Shown: positions 40,987 to 50,377, counted from the first letter of the stretch. The stretch: DNA of 64,000 nt from JBMYRH01 sp049602155 (GCA_049602155.1 JBMYRH010000011.1:124001-188000), one strand, 5' to 3'. Numbers and translations are program-made. Notes: generated by a model not told the origin, from the letters alone.

Positions 40987-42720
40987 ATGCGACGGATCAC
41001 GGTACTTTGTTTAATGGCCAGCTTGATGCTGGTCGGGATCGGGCAGGCGAGCGCTGTGCCGGTGTTCATGTGTACGGAAGACAGTCAGTGCCCTGATGAC
41101 CAGCTGTGCGTCGACGGGGCCTGCAAACTCCCATGTGCAAGCGACGACGACTGCGGTGACGATGAGCACTGCGTCAGTGGTGGCGACAAGGACAAGATGG
41201 AGCCGATGCCAGAGCCGGCCCCATGCCCTCCCGATGATGAGGAGTGTGAGGAGGAGACGCCGGAGGCTCCGCCCGAGGAGGCGTCCCCCAGCTTCTGCGA
41301 GCCTGCGCCGACGTCCTGCAACAGTGACGCGGACTGCAACGACGGTGAGTACTGCGCTTTCGGCCCGACCTCGGGCTCGTCTGCTGGCAGCTCCGGAGGC
41401 CTCCCCGCAGACGGTGAGGGGAGCAGCGGCTCTGGAGGCAGCTCCCCTAGCCCTGGGAGTGACGAGGGCGACGACGACAACGCGGAAGAGGCGCCAGCCA
41501 TGCCTATCTCCGAAGCGCCTGAGGGCATCTGCCTGCCAGGGAGCGGCGGCTGGGAGTCCGAGTGTGAGACGGATGAGGACTGCCCCGTGGGGATGCTCTG
41601 CGAGGAGCTCGGCATCATGGAGACACCAATTGGCGCCCCCAGCTGTATCTGCCCCGAGGGCGAGCAAGACTGTGACTGTGGCGAAGAGGGAGACCTCCCC
41701 GCCGGTGAGCCTGAGGCCTTCTACGGCTGCGTCCCCGCGCCCTGTGACACCGACGCCGACTGCGCAGGCGACTTCGTGTGCCTGACCGAGACCTGGGAGG
41801 AGTGCGCCCCGACGATGTCGAGCCCTCCAGCCCCGATGATGCCCGACTGCGATCCTGACGACCCCGAGTGCAAGCCGGGAGAGGGCAGCGACAATGACGA
41901 GGGCATGGGCGGCTCCGAAGGGACCCCCGGCGGCGAGGGAGACTGCCAGACGGTCACCGAGAGCTACTGCGTGCCGCCTTACTTAGCGCCATGCGAGGCA
42001 GATGCCGACTGCGGTGCAGGGTTCAGCTGTGTGGAAGAGGAGAGCTGTGGCTGCGAGGATAGCGCCACGGACTCGGCCACATCCGACCCCAGCGAGGGGC
42101 CTAACAGCCTCCCCGACGAGGAGCCCCAAGACGATGACGAGGGCGGCACCGATGACGGCGAGGGCCGCGACAGCGGTGAGTCCAACTGCGAGTGCGTGCC
42201 CACCGGCGAGATGATCTGTGAGCTTGAGGACCTGCCCTGCACCGAAGACGCGGACTGCGAGATCGAGGGCTGGTCCTGCCGACTCATCCCCTCCATGAGC
42301 GCTTGCTACTTCGATGAGGAGACAAACGAAGAGGTCTGCAGCGACGAGGAGACCTCCGAGGGCCAATGCGTCCCACCCTACTGGGGGGGGGGCGGCATGG
42401 GCGGCTTTGACAGTGCGGACATGGCCGCTAGCGCGGAAGCGACAGGTGCGGACGACGAGGCTCAGGGTCCTCAGCCTGGTGACGCAAACGATGAAGAGGA
42501 GACCGGCACGCCCACTGATAGCGCGGCCGGCGACGGCAGCGGTGACGGCAACAGCGGCGCCCCTGCGGACGGAGAACTCGACGGTGACGATGCAGACGGT
42601 GACACCGAAGACGAGGGCGGCTGCCAAGGAGGCTCATCCTCCCATGGTGGCTTCATCGGCCTGATGTTGCTCGCGATGGCCGTGCTCACCCGGCGAGAGC
42701 GGGTGACGACAGCGTCGTAG
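40987..42720 (+). CDS. Acidic Cys-rich surface protein with Dickkopf-like repeats and C-terminal anchor
   Basis: From ATG 40987 (AGGAGAAGAGA upstream) the protein is 577 aa with a Sec signal (GIGQASA). It carries about seven repeats of the form C-x2-D-x-D/Q-C-x5-C-x4-C (CTEDSQCPDDQLC, CNSDADCNDGEYC, CEADADCGAGFSC, CTEDADCEIEGWSC), separated by long Gly/Ser/Asp/Glu-rich linkers. The end, GGCQGGSSSHGGFIGLMLLAMAVLTRRERV, abbreviated here to its features, is a Cys, a hydrophobic stretch and an Arg cluster: a MYXO-CTERM-like anchor. It is likely surface-exposed. A sigma-54-like promoter lies upstream. Confidence 0.75.
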   Translation: MRRITVLCLMASLMLVGIGQASAVPVFMCTEDSQCPDDQLCVDGACKLPCASDDDCGDDEHCVSGGDKDKMEPMPEPAPCPPDDEECEEETPEAPPEEASPSFCEPAPTSCNSDADCNDGEYCAFGPTSGSSAGSSGGLPADGEGSSGSGGSSPSPGSDEGDDDNAEEAPAMPISEAPEGICLPGSGGWESECETDEDCPVGMLCEELGIMETPIGAPSCICPEGEQDCDCGEEGDLPAGEPEAFYGCVPAPCDTDADCAGDFVCLTETWEECAPTMSSPPAPMMPDCDPDDPECKPGEGSDNDEGMGGSEGTPGGEGDCQTVTESYCVPPYLAPCEADADCGAGFSCVEEESCGCEDSATDSATSDPSEGPNSLPDEEPQDDDEGGTDDGEGRDSGESNCECVPTGEMICELEDLPCTEDADCEIEGWSCRLIPSMSACYFDEETNEEVCSDEETSEGQCVPPYWGGGGMGGFDSADMAASAEATGADDEAQGPQPGDANDEEETGTPTDSAAGDGSGDGNSGAPADGELDGDDADGDTEDEGGCQGGSSSHGGFIGLMLLAMAVLTRRERVTTAS

Positions 42721-42735
42721 AGCGTCGATAAGGTA

Positions 42736-42764
42736 GCCTCGGCGACATGATGCGTTGCCGAGGC
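42736..42764. terminator. Bidirectional terminator hairpin between convergent genes
   Basis: GCCTCGGC (42736-42743) and GCCGAGGC (42757-42764) form a perfect 8-bp stem, extended inward by three further pairs including one G-U, leaving a 7-nt loop. It sits between the Cys-rich protein and the convergent cNMP-EAL gene. No T tract follows. Confidence 0.6.
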
Positions 42765-42843
42765 GGCCAGGACTCAAGGGCTCGTGATGCACAGCGTCAC
42801 GGGCCCTTCTTGCGTCTGGTTGCCCGCCCCTGGCGCGCGACTG

Positions 42844-44073
42844 CTAGCTCTCAGCGACTGGCAATGGCTGCCCAAGCAGCGGCAAAACGTCGTCTACAGG
42901 CAGCGGGCGGCTCATGTAATATCCTTGCCCGAAGTCGCACTTCATCTCGGCGAGGATCGCCAACTGCTCGGGCTCTTCAATGCCCTCGGCGACGATCTGC
43001 ATGTCCATGTTGTGGGCCATCGACACGATCGCCCCAACGATGGCGGCCCCACGGTCGCTCTCACTCATCTGCGTGACGAAGGCTCGGTCGATCTTCAACA
43101 CGTCGATGGGGAAGTAGAGCAAGTAGCTCAGGCTCGAGTAGCCCGTCCCAAAGTCATCCAAGGCGACCGAGGTCCCCATCTCGCGACAACGCTCAACCCA
43201 ATGTCTTGATGACCCGTAGCTCATCAAGAGGGTCTCGGTGATCTCAAGTTTCACCTGAGCGGGGTTGATCTGCGCCGTTTGCATAATCTCAGCGGCCTCT
43301 TCGATGAAGCCGGGCTCGCTGAACTGACGCCCAGAGACGTTGATGCTCATGAAGAGCGGCTGAGCGTCTGGATCGACGGCCGATGCAGCGTCCTGCAACC
43401 GCTTGAGGTTCCGACACGCCTCCTGCATCACCCAGCGGCCGATCGGCACGATGAGGTCGGTCTCCTCAGCGACAGGGATGAAGTCCCCTGGAGAGACGAA
43501 GCCACGCTCGCTATGGAACCAGCGAATCAGCGCCTCGAAGCCGGCGATGTGACCGGTGCCCGCGTGAGTAATCGGCTGAAAGTAGAGCTTGAATTCGTCT
43601 TTCTCAAGGGCCTCGCGCAGCTCGCCCTCCATCTTGATCTTATCGATCGCGCCCAGGTGAGCCACGTTGATCCCAAGCGGGGGCGTGACCGAGGGGTTTC
43701 CCTCCTCGACGTTCTGACCTTTGAAGCGCCGCAGTTCGCGCCGATAGCGGGCCAGCATCTCGTTGAGCAACAGGCGCAAGACGGGATCGGCTTGCTCCAT
43801 ACGCCCCGCGAGCTGGTCTCGGGTGATCACCGTCGCCGTCGTCGGCACGATGGCCAGAGCGCTGGCCGAGCGCGGCGCGTTGTCGAGCAGGGCCATATCG
43901 CCAAGGATATCCCCGGGGCCGAGGATGCGAAGCACGACACGCTCACCGCTGTAGTGCGTAAAGATCTCCACCTTGCCCTGCTCGATCAGGTAGGCGTGGG
44001 TTCCTGCCTCACCGCCCTGAAATATTTCAGCGCCAGCAGGAAAAACAACGCGCCCGGTTTCCTTCTTTCTCAT
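42844..44073 (-). CDS. Cyclic-nucleotide-binding domain / EAL-domain c-di-GMP phosphodiesterase
   Basis: An N-terminal cNMP-binding (CAP-like) domain (VVFPAGAEIFQGGEAG, GPGDILGDMALLDNAPRSASALA) is joined by a short linker to a complete EAL domain. The EAL signatures are EALIRW, SINVSGRQF, EITETLLM, DDFGTGYSS, KIDRAFV, VAEGIEE and GQGYYMSRP. The metal and catalytic residues appear intact, so it should hydrolyse c-di-GMP in the cytoplasm, with nucleotide binding or another effector controlling it. No signal or TM. Start is uncertain: ATG 44073 begins right at the cNMP domain, while in-frame ATGs at 44115/44112 and GTG 44133 would add up to 20 residues. Confidence 0.9.
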   Translation of the reverse strand: MRKKETGRVVFPAGAEIFQGGEAGTHAYLIEQGKVEIFTHYSGERVVLRILGPGDILGDMALLDNAPRSASALAIVPTTATVITRDQLAGRMEQADPVLRLLLNEMLARYRRELRRFKGQNVEEGNPSVTPPLGINVAHLGAIDKIKMEGELREALEKDEFKLYFQPITHAGTGHIAGFEALIRWFHSERGFVSPGDFIPVAEETDLIVPIGRWVMQEACRNLKRLQDAASAVDPDAQPLFMSINVSGRQFSEPGFIEEAAEIMQTAQINPAQVKLEITETLLMSYGSSRHWVERCREMGTSVALDDFGTGYSSLSYLLYFPIDVLKIDRAFVTQMSESDRGAAIVGAIVSMAHNMDMQIVAEGIEEPEQLAILAEMKCDFGQGYYMSRPLPVDDVLPLLGQPLPVAES

Positions 44074-44289
44074 GTCGGTCGTCTCGTTCAGCGATGCTCG
44101 GTGAGCCGGCATCATACCCCATCTTCGTATCACCGCTAGCGCACAGCATAGGGTTCATGCCGAAAGGGCAATGCCGGCGAAGTTACCGATCGGCCCTAGG
44201 CCATGCGTCTGGAGTGTGATACGCCCGTCGACACTGGATCTACGACCTCTTTGGTCCGTATTGAAAACGCCCTGATAAGGAGACCACTG

Positions 44290-45210
44290 ATGAGCGCCGA
44301 TAACCCCGTGAACGCCCGCATCGAAGAGATGATCGGCTCCAGCCGGATCTTCCTCTTCATGAAGGGCAACAAGAGCTTCCCTCAGTGCGGCTTCTCCGGT
44401 TCGATGGTCGGCATCCTCGATGAGCTCGGGGTCGACTTCGAGACCTTCGATGTACTCAAGGATCCGGAGATTCGCCAGGGCATCAAGACCTTCAGCGATT
44501 GGCCTACTATCCCTCAGCTCTACATCGACCAAGAGTTCGTCGGCGGCAGCGACATCGTCCGTCAAATGTCGGGGACAGGAGAGCTACACAAGATGCTCGG
44601 CATCGAGGTCGTCGAGGTTGAACCTCCGACCATCACAATCACCGATAACGCCAAGGCGGCCATTGAGGGCGCCATGGAAGGCGAACAAGGCGTCCTGCGC
44701 CTCATGATCTCCACGCGCTTTCAGTACCAAATGGGCTTTGGTCCTGCTGAGGCCGGAGACTTCGCGGTGACCTCGAACGGGGTCACGGTGCAGATCGACC
44801 GTGGCAGCGCGAAGCGGGCCAACGGCATGACCATCGACTTCCAGGACGGACCGCAGGGGGGGATCATGATCGACAACCCCAACGAGCCCGCGAAGGTCAA
44901 GCAGATGTCCGTCGGCGAGCTCAAGGCGGCCCAGGACGCCGGCGACGACCTGAAGCTCTACGACGTCCGCACCGATGAGGAGCGCGAGATCGCCACCATC
45001 GCGGGCGCAGTTCACCTGACCCCAGCGGCGATGGATGAGCTGATGGCGCTGCCCAAAGACACCACCTTGGTCTTTCACTGCCACCACGGCGGTCGCAGCC
45101 AAGCAGCCGCTCAAGAGTTCGTGAGCCGCGGCTTCCAGAAGGTCTACAACCTGGTCGGCGGCATCGACGGCTGGTCGACACAGATCGATCCCTCAGTGCC
45201 CCGCTACTAA
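44290..45210 (+). CDS. Monothiol glutaredoxin (Grx4) / IscA-like / rhodanese three-domain fusion
   Basis: From ATG 44290 (AAGGAG 8 nt upstream) the protein is 306 aa. Residues 1-105 are a Grx4-type monothiol glutaredoxin with FPQCGFSG and WPTIPQLY. Residues about 115-205 resemble an A-type Fe-S carrier (ITDNAKAAIEGAM ... GMTIDFQDGPQGGIMIDNPNEP) but lack all the cluster Cys residues. Residues 210-306 are a rhodanese (LYDVRTDEEREIATIAGAVHL; FHCHHGGRSQ active-site Cys). It should act in the cytoplasm in Fe-S cluster transfer. bolA and sufT follow within 26 nt and by overlap respectively, completing an Fe-S trafficking set. Confidence 0.92.
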   Translation: MSADNPVNARIEEMIGSSRIFLFMKGNKSFPQCGFSGSMVGILDELGVDFETFDVLKDPEIRQGIKTFSDWPTIPQLYIDQEFVGGSDIVRQMSGTGELHKMLGIEVVEVEPPTITITDNAKAAIEGAMEGEQGVLRLMISTRFQYQMGFGPAEAGDFAVTSNGVTVQIDRGSAKRANGMTIDFQDGPQGGIMIDNPNEPAKVKQMSVGELKAAQDAGDDLKLYDVRTDEEREIATIAGAVHLTPAAMDELMALPKDTTLVFHCHHGGRSQAAAQEFVSRGFQKVYNLVGGIDGWSTQIDPSVPRY

Positions 45211-45236
45211 ACCACGCAACGCCAGGAGGAGCAGGT

Positions 45237-45503
45237 ATGTCGCTTATGAATGCAGCCGGTGGCTCACTCACAGAGGCTGTCGAGGCCGCCATCATGGAGG
45301 CCCTCGGAGAGGGCTCAACCGTTGAGGTGAATGGCGGAGGCGGCCACTTCACCATCCGCACCGTGTCACCCGCGTTCGAAGGCAAAGGCCTCTTGGCAAA
45401 GAAGCGCTTGGTGTTGCGCGCTGTGGCGCCCTTCATGGATGGGGATAACGCCCCTGTTCACGCCATCGACAGCCTTGAAACTCTGACCCCTGACGAGGCG
45501 TAA
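45237..45503 (+). CDS. bolA: BolA family protein
   Basis: The 88-aa protein matches BolA/IbaG: VEVNGGGGHFTIRTVSPAFEGKG, LLAKKRLVLRAVAPFM and VHAIDSLETLTP. BolA proteins pair with monothiol glutaredoxins to carry or transfer [2Fe-2S] clusters, and here a Grx4 fusion gene lies just upstream. Strong AGGAGGAG site before the ATG. Its stop shares a base with the ATG of sufT (TAATG). Confidence 0.92.
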   Translation: MSLMNAAGGSLTEAVEAAIMEALGEGSTVEVNGGGGHFTIRTVSPAFEGKGLLAKKRLVLRAVAPFMDGDNAPVHAIDSLETLTPDEA

Positions 45504-46069
45504 TGCACGGCGGCGGCACGATGTATGAGGAGACGACGTTCACGCGTGACTGCGACGTCGTCGTCATCCCCGATGGCTATGAGACGACCATCCCTGAAGG
45601 AGCCATCGGCTTCATCACGCAGATCTTAGGCGGCAACTTCACCGTCCAGATGACCAACGGCTACTTGGTCCGCGTCGCGGGCAAAGACGCCGAGGCCATC
45701 GGGCGCGAGGTCGAGGCCCCACCGGCGGCGATCGTCGACGACGACGGCAACGTGGTCGTCAATTCCGAGACCGTCTGGGCGCGCCTGCGGACATGCTTCG
45801 ACCCCGAGATCCCCGTCAACATCGTCGACCTTGGTCTCGTCTACGAATGCGAGGTCGAGGAGGCGGAAGAGGAGACCTACAAGGTCATGGTCCGAATGAC
45901 ACTGACCGCACCCGGCTGCGGCATGGGGCAGGTCCTCGTCGATGACGTCACCTACGCGGTGAAGAACATCCCAGGGGTCATCGACACCGACGTCGACTTG
46001 GTCTTCGATCCCGCCTGGAACCCGGACCTCATGACCGAGGCCGCCAAGCTCGAGCTCGGCCTGATGTAG
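45503..46069 (+). CDS. sufT: Fe-S cluster assembly protein SufT (MIP18/DUF59 domain)
   Basis: The 188-aa protein has an N-terminal barrel-like region (VIPDGYETTIPEGAIGFITQILGGNFTVQ) and a MIP18/DUF59 domain (VWARLRTCFDPEIPVNIVDLGLVYECEVE, MTLTAPGCGMGQVLVDDV, the conserved Cys in APGCG). This is the architecture of SufT, a cytoplasmic auxiliary Fe-S maturation factor. The ATG at 45503 overlaps the bolA stop; a second ATG lies at 45521. It completes the grx4-bolA-sufT unit. Confidence 0.93.
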   Translation: MHGGGTMYEETTFTRDCDVVVIPDGYETTIPEGAIGFITQILGGNFTVQMTNGYLVRVAGKDAEAIGREVEAPPAAIVDDDGNVVVNSETVWARLRTCFDPEIPVNIVDLGLVYECEVEEAEEETYKVMVRMTLTAPGCGMGQVLVDDVTYAVKNIPGVIDTDVDLVFDPAWNPDLMTEAAKLELGLM

Positions 46070-46122
46070 CGACGACGACGCCGCGCTGTCACGCCCGCTA
46101 TGATGGTGTAGGCTCGGCCGTG

Positions 46123-47586
46123 ATGACCGACTCACTCCCTTCCCTGCGCGCCGGCTTGACCCTGGCTGAAGACGCCATCGTCGATACGGCGCTCGCCAGA
46201 CGCTTGCGCCTAGACCGGAGCTTCCTCGCGGTCGCCTCCGCCCTTCCTGGATCGACCGACGACGTGGTCGCCCGCACGGAGCTGGAGCCCGCCTTGGTGA
46301 CGCGCATCGTCGCCGCGCTCGACACGCACCATCTGCTCGACACCGAGGAAGCGCGCACCCACCTGAGAGAGGCAACCGCCACCCAAGCGACCCTCGCCCA
46401 GGACCCCGACACCGTCCCACTCATCATCCGTGACGACGCCGCCTTCACCTGCACGCAGTGCGGCTCGTGTTGCGGCGGACACAACATTGGCCCCGTCTTG
46501 CCCGACACCCTTGAGGCGCTCTCGCCCCACATGGCAGCGCTCGCCACCAAGGCGCGGCTCATCGACAGCCCGTTTTACTCACTGCCATCGGATGACGAGG
46601 ACCCCAGCGTGCTCTGCCGCACCCAAGACGGCTGGTGCGTCTTCCTCGATGACGACCGAAAGTGCACCATCCACGGCGCCCTGGGTGGACCAGCCAAGCC
46701 GCGGGTGTGCCAACTCTTCCCCTGGGAGTTCCGGGCCACCCCAGAGGGGATCGTGGTCACGGTCTCAAACGAGTGTCGCGGATTCGCAGAGGCGCGTCAG
46801 GGTCAGCCTGTCACCGAGCGCGCTGACGCACTCCGGCGTCTACTGCACCTGATCCCCGCGGGGCACCTCGGCGCGCTCAAGCCCCGTCCAGCGCTGCGCC
46901 CGGGAGCCATCATCTCATTCGCTCAATGGGCCGAGCACCTCGAGACCCTCCATGACGCGATCGACGCCCATCCAAGCCACCCAAGCGCGGCGCTCTTGGC
47001 CATGAGAGACGCGCTACACAGCCGCCCTGGTCCCCGAGAGGACCCGGAGCTCCTCGACGACCTAGAGAGCCTCTGCGCCGCCATAAGACAGCGACTGCAA
47101 GAGGTCATCGAGCGCTCAGCCGCCTCATCGGAGGCGGTCGTGGTGCGCCACACGGGGGTCACCTTGCTGTCCGAAGCCCTCGACGCGATGCCGCTGCACC
47201 TCAGACGCAGCCTCTTGCCCCTCGACCGGCGAGACCAAGGCGAGCTCTTCACGGCGCTGATGCATCAACGGTTGGCGAGCCACGAGCTGCTCGACGCCAC
47301 GAGCGCCGTCCACGGGCTCGCCTGGCTGACCTTTGGGTGGCTCGTGGGGAGGGCCTCGGCCATTCACCGGGCCCAGCAGGTCAAGCGTCGCCACCTGGTC
47401 AGCCAAGACCTCGTCGACGCGACGGCGCCTATCACCTTCGTCTTGCGCGCTGGACGAGTCCGCGCGGCGCTGCGACCCTTTGATGACGCGGTCCTCGATC
47501 TCTTCGGTCGCCGATTGGGCGCGCTCATCACCCTTGGCACCGCCTCGAGGATGAACGAATCCCCCCTTGAGCTGCACGCCTCCTAA
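46123..47586 (+). CDS. YkgJ-family Cys-cluster protein
   Basis: The 487-aa protein has the YkgJ Cys signature: FTCTQCGSCCGG at about residue 108, then GWCVFLDDDRKCTIHGALG and KPRVCQLFPW. These cysteines bind a metal or Fe-S cluster in this family, which includes FliB-like lysine methylases. The flanking N- and C-terminal regions (about 100 and 270 residues) are helical, with no recognised domain. Start is ATG 46123 (GTG 46120 in the same frame). A related but distinct Cys-cluster domain is fused to an AAA+ ATPase at 58549-61905. Confidence 0.8.
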   Translation: MTDSLPSLRAGLTLAEDAIVDTALARRLRLDRSFLAVASALPGSTDDVVARTELEPALVTRIVAALDTHHLLDTEEARTHLREATATQATLAQDPDTVPLIIRDDAAFTCTQCGSCCGGHNIGPVLPDTLEALSPHMAALATKARLIDSPFYSLPSDDEDPSVLCRTQDGWCVFLDDDRKCTIHGALGGPAKPRVCQLFPWEFRATPEGIVVTVSNECRGFAEARQGQPVTERADALRRLLHLIPAGHLGALKPRPALRPGAIISFAQWAEHLETLHDAIDAHPSHPSAALLAMRDALHSRPGPREDPELLDDLESLCAAIRQRLQEVIERSAASSEAVVVRHTGVTLLSEALDAMPLHLRRSLLPLDRRDQGELFTALMHQRLASHELLDATSAVHGLAWLTFGWLVGRASAIHRAQQVKRRHLVSQDLVDATAPITFVLRAGRVRAALRPFDDAVLDLFGRRLGALITLGTASRMNESPLELHAS

Positions 47587-47595
47587 GGAGCCCTT

Positions 47596-48186
47596 ATGCG
47601 ATTACATTGGTACGGTTCGACGAACCCACAGAAGGTCCGCCTCGCCCTCGAGGAGCTCAACCTGGACTACGAACTCATCTCCTTGGACTTGGTGAAGGGC
47701 GCCCACAAGCAAGCCGACTACTTGGCACTGCACCCTCGAGGTAAGGCGCCCGCCCTTGAGATCGATGGAGGCGTCTGCTGGGAGTCCAACGCAGCCATCG
47801 AGTACCTCGCGATGCGCGAAGGCAGGCTGTGGCCATCGGAGCCCAAAGCGCTCACTGAGGCGCTCTCGTTGATGCATATGGAGTCGAGCGCCTTTCAAGA
47901 TCTCGCCGGGGTGTACTACTTCAACCGCGTCGTCTTGCCCCAAGTCGGCAGAGAGGGAGACCCCGAGCGGGTCGCCAAGGCCGCAAAGAAGCTCAATAAG
48001 CTCCTGACCGTCCTCGAGGACCGCCTCGAAGGCGGTGACTATCTGCTTGGAGACTTCTCCTTGGTCGACTGCGCCTATGCCCCGTGGCTGCCTGTGCTCG
48101 ACCTCGAGGGCCACCCCAACGTCCTGGCTTGGCGCGCCCGACTGATGGCGCGCACCAGCTGGGCGGCGTGTGAATTCAGCTACTAA
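47596..48186 (+). CDS. Glutathione S-transferase
   Basis: The 196-aa protein has an N-terminal thioredoxin-like GST domain (MRLHWYGSTNPQKVRLALEE, LALHPRGKAPALEIDG, VCWESNAAIEYLA) and a helical C-terminal domain (LEDRLEGGDYLLGDFSLVDCAYAPWLPVL), full length for the cytosolic GST family. It conjugates glutathione to electrophiles or acts as a reductase; substrate not predicted. It begins 9 nt after the YkgJ stop and is probably co-transcribed. Confidence 0.9.
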   Translation: MRLHWYGSTNPQKVRLALEELNLDYELISLDLVKGAHKQADYLALHPRGKAPALEIDGGVCWESNAAIEYLAMREGRLWPSEPKALTEALSLMHMESSAFQDLAGVYYFNRVVLPQVGREGDPERVAKAAKKLNKLLTVLEDRLEGGDYLLGDFSLVDCAYAPWLPVLDLEGHPNVLAWRARLMARTSWAACEFSY

Positions 48187-48348
48187 GCGCGCGGTTTTCA
48201 TCCACAGGCAGGGCGACGAGCACAGCACGCGCCCCCAAAGAAGCCCCAAGCGCACCGCAGGTTGGATGGCCGTTGAGGCGCCCCGCTCCTCCCCGACGGC
48301 TTTTCGGTACGCGCCAGACAAGTTAACCTCGGTGCCCCTCAGCCCAAG

Positions 48349-49872
48349 GTGGCCCACCTGCTCTGCCCGGCCTGTCAACATGTGCATGACTCACCCGTGG
48401 AGACGTGCGCCAACTGTGGTGCGGAGACCCGACTCGCAGGGAGACTGACCCTCTTGGAGCTCCTCGGTGAGGGCGGGTCAAGCCGGACCTACCGGGCCTA
48501 TGATGGGTCCGCCGAGCGCGAAGTCGCGCTGAAGATCCTCGACATCTCACAGATGACGGATTGGAAGCGCCTAGAGCTCTTCAAGAGGCAGCACACCATC
48601 CTCTCGAGCCTGACCCTCAGCGGCGTGCCCAGGGCCTACGGGATGTTCGAGGCCTCTGTCGCGGGTGGCTCACAGTGGTGCTTTGAGCAAGAGCTCATCG
48701 CGGGCGAAAGTCTACAATCAGTCATCGACGGAGGGCGGCGATTTACAGAGGTCGAAGCCACTGACCTCTTCGAAGACCTCCTTGAGACCTTAGCGGCGCT
48801 CCACGCCCTGTCTCCCCCGTTGATTCATCGGGACATCAAGCCATCGAACCTCATCTTGAGCCCAGAAGACACGCTGGTGCTGATCGACTTCGACACCGCC
48901 ACAGGCGACGATCAGAGCGCCTTCAAGCGTGACGCGACGCTGGTCGGGACTGCGGGCTTTGTCCCCCTGGAGCAGCTCGCGGGGCAGGCCACGCCGGCCA
49001 GCGACCTCTACGCCGCGGCGATGACCCTGGTCGCGATCCTCAGCAGGCGCCCAGTAACCGACCTGCCCGTCGAAGGGGGGCGGGTTCGATTCGCAGATGC
49101 CATCGCGATAAGCGCGACGCTCGGCGACGTCCTTACACGCCAACTCTCACCAGCAGCCGAAGACCGCTTTCAGAGCGCTCAGGCGGTCCTAGGCGCCCTT
49201 AAGGGCACGTCCTCCATCACCCCACTCCCCGCCGGCAAGTCTCCAAGTAAACGCGTGACTAAGGTCCGCCTGTGGCTCCTCCTCGCCTGTGTCATCATCC
49301 TCCCTTGCGGCTACTTCGTGGAGACCTACCGCGCATCGGAGGTCACCGCTGAGCGTGCGATCATCCCCGCCGCGGTCCCCTTAGGCGGCACGACCGTCAA
49401 GGTCCTGAAAGGAACACGAGCCTTCATCGCCTCGCTGCCCATCGTATGGGCGTCACAAGCACCCAAAGTCTCCTCTCAACGCCATGAACGCTCCCCCGCA
49501 CAAGCGCTAGGGGGCGTCCCCGACGTGTGGCCAGCGCACCTAGACGCCCGAGCGGCCTGGACGCCGCAGTGGCAAGACGCCGGCTACGAGAGCGTCGTGG
49601 TGGGGTTCAGTCCAGCGCCTATGGCCGCCGGAATCGTCGTCTTCGAGAGCTTGAACCCCGGCGCGATCTATCGACTCTCCATCGAGGAGGGGGGAGAGAC
49701 GCTCGCCTTATGGGAGCGACGCGGACCCACCCCGGTCGTGAGCCCTGGGGAGGTGCTCGCGTTCCAGCTGTCAAAGCCGCGTCCTATCGGCCGCTTAACA
49801 ATCACCTTGGACACCCGCCTGGTCCCTGGGTTTAACGCCCTAGACGCGGTGGGGCTAATCCCGAAGGACTGA
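48349..49872 (+). CDS. Membrane Ser/Thr protein kinase with zinc ribbon and DFD motif
   Basis: The 507-aa protein (GTG 48349) opens with a zinc ribbon, CPAC...CANCG. The kinase domain has LGEGGSSRTYRA, VALKIL, HRDIKPSNLIL and IDFDTATG: the usual DFG is DFD, so activity or metal handling may be altered, although Lys, HRD and Asn are present. A single TM helix (LWLLLACVIILPCGYFV) lies near residue 310. The outer C-terminal domain (about 330-507) is beta-rich (GFSPAPMAAGIVVFESLNPGAIY) and of no recognised family, plausibly a ligand sensor. Confidence 0.85.
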   Translation: MAHLLCPACQHVHDSPVETCANCGAETRLAGRLTLLELLGEGGSSRTYRAYDGSAEREVALKILDISQMTDWKRLELFKRQHTILSSLTLSGVPRAYGMFEASVAGGSQWCFEQELIAGESLQSVIDGGRRFTEVEATDLFEDLLETLAALHALSPPLIHRDIKPSNLILSPEDTLVLIDFDTATGDDQSAFKRDATLVGTAGFVPLEQLAGQATPASDLYAAAMTLVAILSRRPVTDLPVEGGRVRFADAIAISATLGDVLTRQLSPAAEDRFQSAQAVLGALKGTSSITPLPAGKSPSKRVTKVRLWLLLACVIILPCGYFVETYRASEVTAERAIIPAAVPLGGTTVKVLKGTRAFIASLPIVWASQAPKVSSQRHERSPAQALGGVPDVWPAHLDARAAWTPQWQDAGYESVVVGFSPAPMAAGIVVFESLNPGAIYRLSIEEGGETLALWERRGPTPVVSPGEVLAFQLSKPRPIGRLTITLDTRLVPGFNALDAVGLIPKD

Positions 49873-49879
49873 GGGACGG

Positions 49880-50377
49880 TCAGTCGCCCCCGCGCCCCTG
49901 ACGCGCGCGGTGGTCGGCGAGATCTAGCCGTGTGATCGCCCCCATCACTGACACCGCCGCGAAGAGGCCCACCAAGCCTCCGAGAGCGACGATCACGCTG
50001 CCTGAAAAGGCCCCCCATCGACCATCCATCCCGGGCGCGCCGCTAAAGAAGAGGGTCAGCATCCACCCGAACCCGACCAAGCACAACGCCAGGCAGAGCA
50101 ACGCCACTGTGCCCGCCCAGATACGCTGAGGCCTTCTGGGATCCTCGACCGGCGGATCGTTTCGTGGTGTAGCGGGTTCAAGAGGCGGAGCCGAGCGCAC
50201 GGCGACGACCATGAACACAAGCGCGAGGGTGACCACCACCCCAGCCGCGATTGCAGGCGCCACCCAGGCGTCCCAAGTCGCCCCCAGAGCCCAGGGGGTG
50301 TCATCGGACGACACACACAGGGCAGTCCCAATGACGACTGAAAACAACCACCCCGCGGTCAGCAACCAGCTGCGCAT
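49880..50377 (-). CDS. Four-helix integral membrane protein, unknown
   Basis: The 165-aa product has four predicted transmembrane stretches (WLLTAGWLFSVVIGTAL, WVAPAIAAGVVVTLALVFM, AGTVALLCLALCLVGFGWM, GSVIVALGGLVGLFAAVSV) and short loops. No family recognised. It is the last gene of the long AAA+ operon and its ATG overlaps the preceding stop (TGATG); a GTG one codon earlier is possible. It may be the inner-membrane component of that system. Confidence 0.7.
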   Translation of the reverse strand: MRSWLLTAGWLFSVVIGTALCVSSDDTPWALGATWDAWVAPAIAAGVVVTLALVFMVVAVRSAPPLEPATPRNDPPVEDPRRPQRIWAGTVALLCLALCLVGFGWMLTLFFSGAPGMDGRWGAFSGSVIVALGGLVGLFAAVSVMGAITRLDLADHRARQGRGGD

